NCBI RefSeq assembly: GCF_001685025.1
Contig: NZ_MAYU01000012.1
Location: forward strand, 434,001-498,000
DNA: 64,000 nt
Origin: Bacillus sp. FJAT-27225
GTDB taxonomy: Bacteria; Bacillota; Bacilli; Bacillales; Cytobacillaceae
Direction of reading: 5' to 3'
Positions 62,913-64,000 of this stretch are shown piece by piece. The notes under the pieces were generated by a model, which worked only from the letters and a program-made list of their open reading frames with translations, made no database searches and had not been told where the DNA came from. Every line of letters starts with the position of its first letter. The stretch's first letter is position 1. The position numbers were made by a program, and so were the translations under genes.

Positions 62913-63642
62913 TCCTTGATGTTCTTGATCTTCTTTCTTGTCGCTTCGCCTTCATTTCGGCAAGCTGATCGCTATCAATTGTCGCGATTACGCCAAGGAC
63001 AGGAAGACCAAGGATACGGTCAATATCCTGTTCTGTTTTAACAGTATTGTCAAAGTACTCTAGTAGGAAGGCAAGGCCGACACCCGCCATTAATCCAACT
63101 ACAATCGCGATTGCTACATTCAGGAGCGGCCTTGGCTTGATTGGTGACGGATCTTCTGCATATTTTGCCCAGGTAAGTATTTGAACGTTGTCGACCTTCA
63201 TAAGGTTTTTGATTTCTGTTTCAAAAACCGATGAAACTTCATTTACAATATCAACGGCCAGTTTAGGATTAGGATCCTCAACTGTTACTCTGATAACCTG
63301 AGATTCTCCCTCACTTGTAACTGATATTTTCGAGTTGAGATCAATAGAATTATCCATATCAAGATTTTCTTTAACTTTATCCAGGATTTTAGGAGTTTTA
63401 ATAACTACGCTATACGTATTAATTAACTCAAGGTTAGTTTGTATCTCATTAAGGTTAATCAATGACTGGTCACTTTTCGCGGAATTTACAATTATCTGTG
63501 TCGAAGCCTGATAGATCGGTGTCAGAAAAAAGAATGAGACAATCCCGCTGGCAAATGCAGCAACAATTGTAATAGATAGTATCATTACGAGGCGTTTTTT
63601 CAGAGTTTCGAGCAATTCCTTCAAACTTATTGTTTCTTCCAT
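62893..63642 (-). CDS. CapA/YveK-type chain-length determinant, kinase activator
   Basis: 249 residues. Two membrane helices (about 19-40 and 173-195) flank a Wzz-type extracellular domain (PIYQASTQIIVNSAKSDQ). The C-terminal cytoplasmic tail activates the BY-kinase. First gene of the exopolysaccharide operon. PRPLLNVAIAIVVGLMAGV is the typical Pro-rich second helix. Confidence 0.92.
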   Translation of the reverse strand: MEETISLKELLETLKKRLVMILSITIVAAFASGIVSFFFLTPIYQASTQIIVNSAKSDQSLINLNEIQTNLELINTYSVVIKTPKILDKVKENLDMDNSIDLNSKISVTSEGESQVIRVTVEDPNPKLAVDIVNEVSSVFETEIKNLMKVDNVQILTWAKYAEDPSPIKPRPLLNVAIAIVVGLMAGVGLAFLLEYFDNTVKTEQDIDRILGLPVLGVIATIDSDQLAEMKAKRQERRSRTSRSETIGS

Positions 63643-63677
63643 TTTGGTCCCCCTGGTTTTCGTGTCAAACTTTCACT

Positions 63678-63683
63678 ATTATA
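63678..63683 (-). promoter_or_regulatory. Candidate extended -10 promoter of the exopolysaccharide operon
   Basis: On the minus strand TGCTATAAT is an extended -10 (TGn plus a perfect TATAAT), about 35 bases before the start codon of the CapA-type gene. No good -35 at normal spacing, so activator control is possible. Confidence 0.4.
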
Positions 63684-63865
63684 GCATGATAGTGTCGAGA
63701 AAAATGTGTTAATATAACAAACTTTTTACTTTTGTTACATGCTCACTGAAACAATTAAACCACAAAATTGTTAAATATTGTAGGGTTTTTCAGAATTTCT
63801 ATATTTTGGATGGTTTATTTTGGCGAGATTGGGGAATATATAAAAGTTTTGATGTGCAATGCGTT

Positions 63866-63897
63866 ACAAAAACCTGCGCTAGTGCGCAGGTTTTTGT
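63866..63897. terminator. Bidirectional terminator
   Basis: ACAAAAACCTGCGC-tagt-GCGCAGGTTTTTGT: perfect 14-bp stem with T runs on both strands. It separates the exopolysaccharide operon from the gene at the right edge. Confidence 0.92.
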
Positions 63898-63947
63898 GTT
63901 TTTCTATTAAACTATGAACTTTGCCCAATTTTCTAGGGGATCTCATA

Positions 63948-64000
63948 TTAAACTACAAACTTCTCTGCTTCGATTAGCTTTTGGGCTGCCAGGCGTTTCT
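63948..64000 (-). CDS. C-terminal tail of a gene entering from the right edge
   Basis: Minus-strand frame encoding KRLAAQKLIEAEKFVV and a stop, open to the window end. It is followed downstream by the terminator at 63866-63897, which supports a real gene end. Too short to name. Confidence 0.4.
   Translation of the reverse strand, partial: KRLAAQKLIEAEKFVV

Noticed and set aside
1-64000. CRISPR array, tRNA or rRNA genes, prophage
   Set aside because: No regularly spaced direct repeats, no tRNA cloverleaf or rRNA sequence, and no phage structural genes were seen on either strand.

Overview
The window looks like chromosomal DNA of a low-GC Gram-positive rod, most likely a Bacillaceae member. 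The evidence is strong AGGAGG-type ribosome sites with TTG/GTG starts, lipobox lipoproteins, a CapA/CapB/CapC-type tyrosine-kinase exopolysaccharide module, and IS150-, IS4- and IS21-type remnants. I see no rRNA, tRNA or CRISPR. No genus can be fixed from the sequence alone.

Layout. (1) 1-5166, plus strand: a complete polyamine/opine-type ABC importer (two permeases, binding lipoprotein, ATPase), then a proline-racemase-family enzyme whose second catalytic Cys is Gly. (2) 5167-7454: repeat-rich DNA with a broken copy of a multicopy HTH gene, an XRE regulator and a small partner gene. (3) 7455-24148, minus strand: one tightly overlapping operon of 13 genes. It starts with a full legionaminic-acid (nonulosonate) pathway (legB, legC, legG, legI, legH, ptmE-like, legF), followed by two Gfo/Idh/MocA oxidoreductases, three unfamiliar GT-B/HP-motif transferase-like proteins (one with a tandemly duplicated ~389-residue module), and an exporter-type ABC protein whose nucleotide-binding domain has lost most catalytic motifs. 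This is the best candidate for an undescribed system: synthesis and surface attachment of a legionaminate-type glycan.

(4) 24149-25922: relics of an IS4-type transposase and other genes, and strong palindromes. (5) 25923-38400, minus strand: a regulon for import and breakdown of a glycerate glycoside, probably glucosylglycerate or mannosylglucosylglycerate. It has a CdaR-type regulator, a GH13_18-type phosphorylase, a GT4 enzyme, glycerate kinase, a sugar ABC importer and an (alpha/alpha)6-barrel glycosidase. (6) 38401-47589: a decay zone with an IS21 remnant joined to a truncated ROK sugar kinase, an IS150-type element inserted in the loop of a terminator hairpin, a frameshifted manA, two DUF3789-like microprotein genes, further copies of the multicopy HTH gene, and an intact mnaA.

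(7) 47590-63642: an exopolysaccharide locus, mostly minus strand. Regulatory and kinase genes (capA, capB, capC types) are followed by a GC-rich, hairpin-rich stretch that is probably a structured RNA, then galU, a priming sugar transferase, an Alg14/Alg13-like glycosyltransferase pair, GT4, an asparagine-synthase-like protein without the N-terminal catalytic Cys, polymerase (Wzy), a GT32-like transferase, flippase (Wzx) and UDP-glucose dehydrogenase. A polysaccharide lyase and a serine-acetyltransferase-like gene lie on the plus strand. The glycosyltransferase/polymerase part is visibly more AT-rich than the legionaminate operon, which suggests a separate acquisition. The right edge holds a terminator and the tail of another minus-strand gene.
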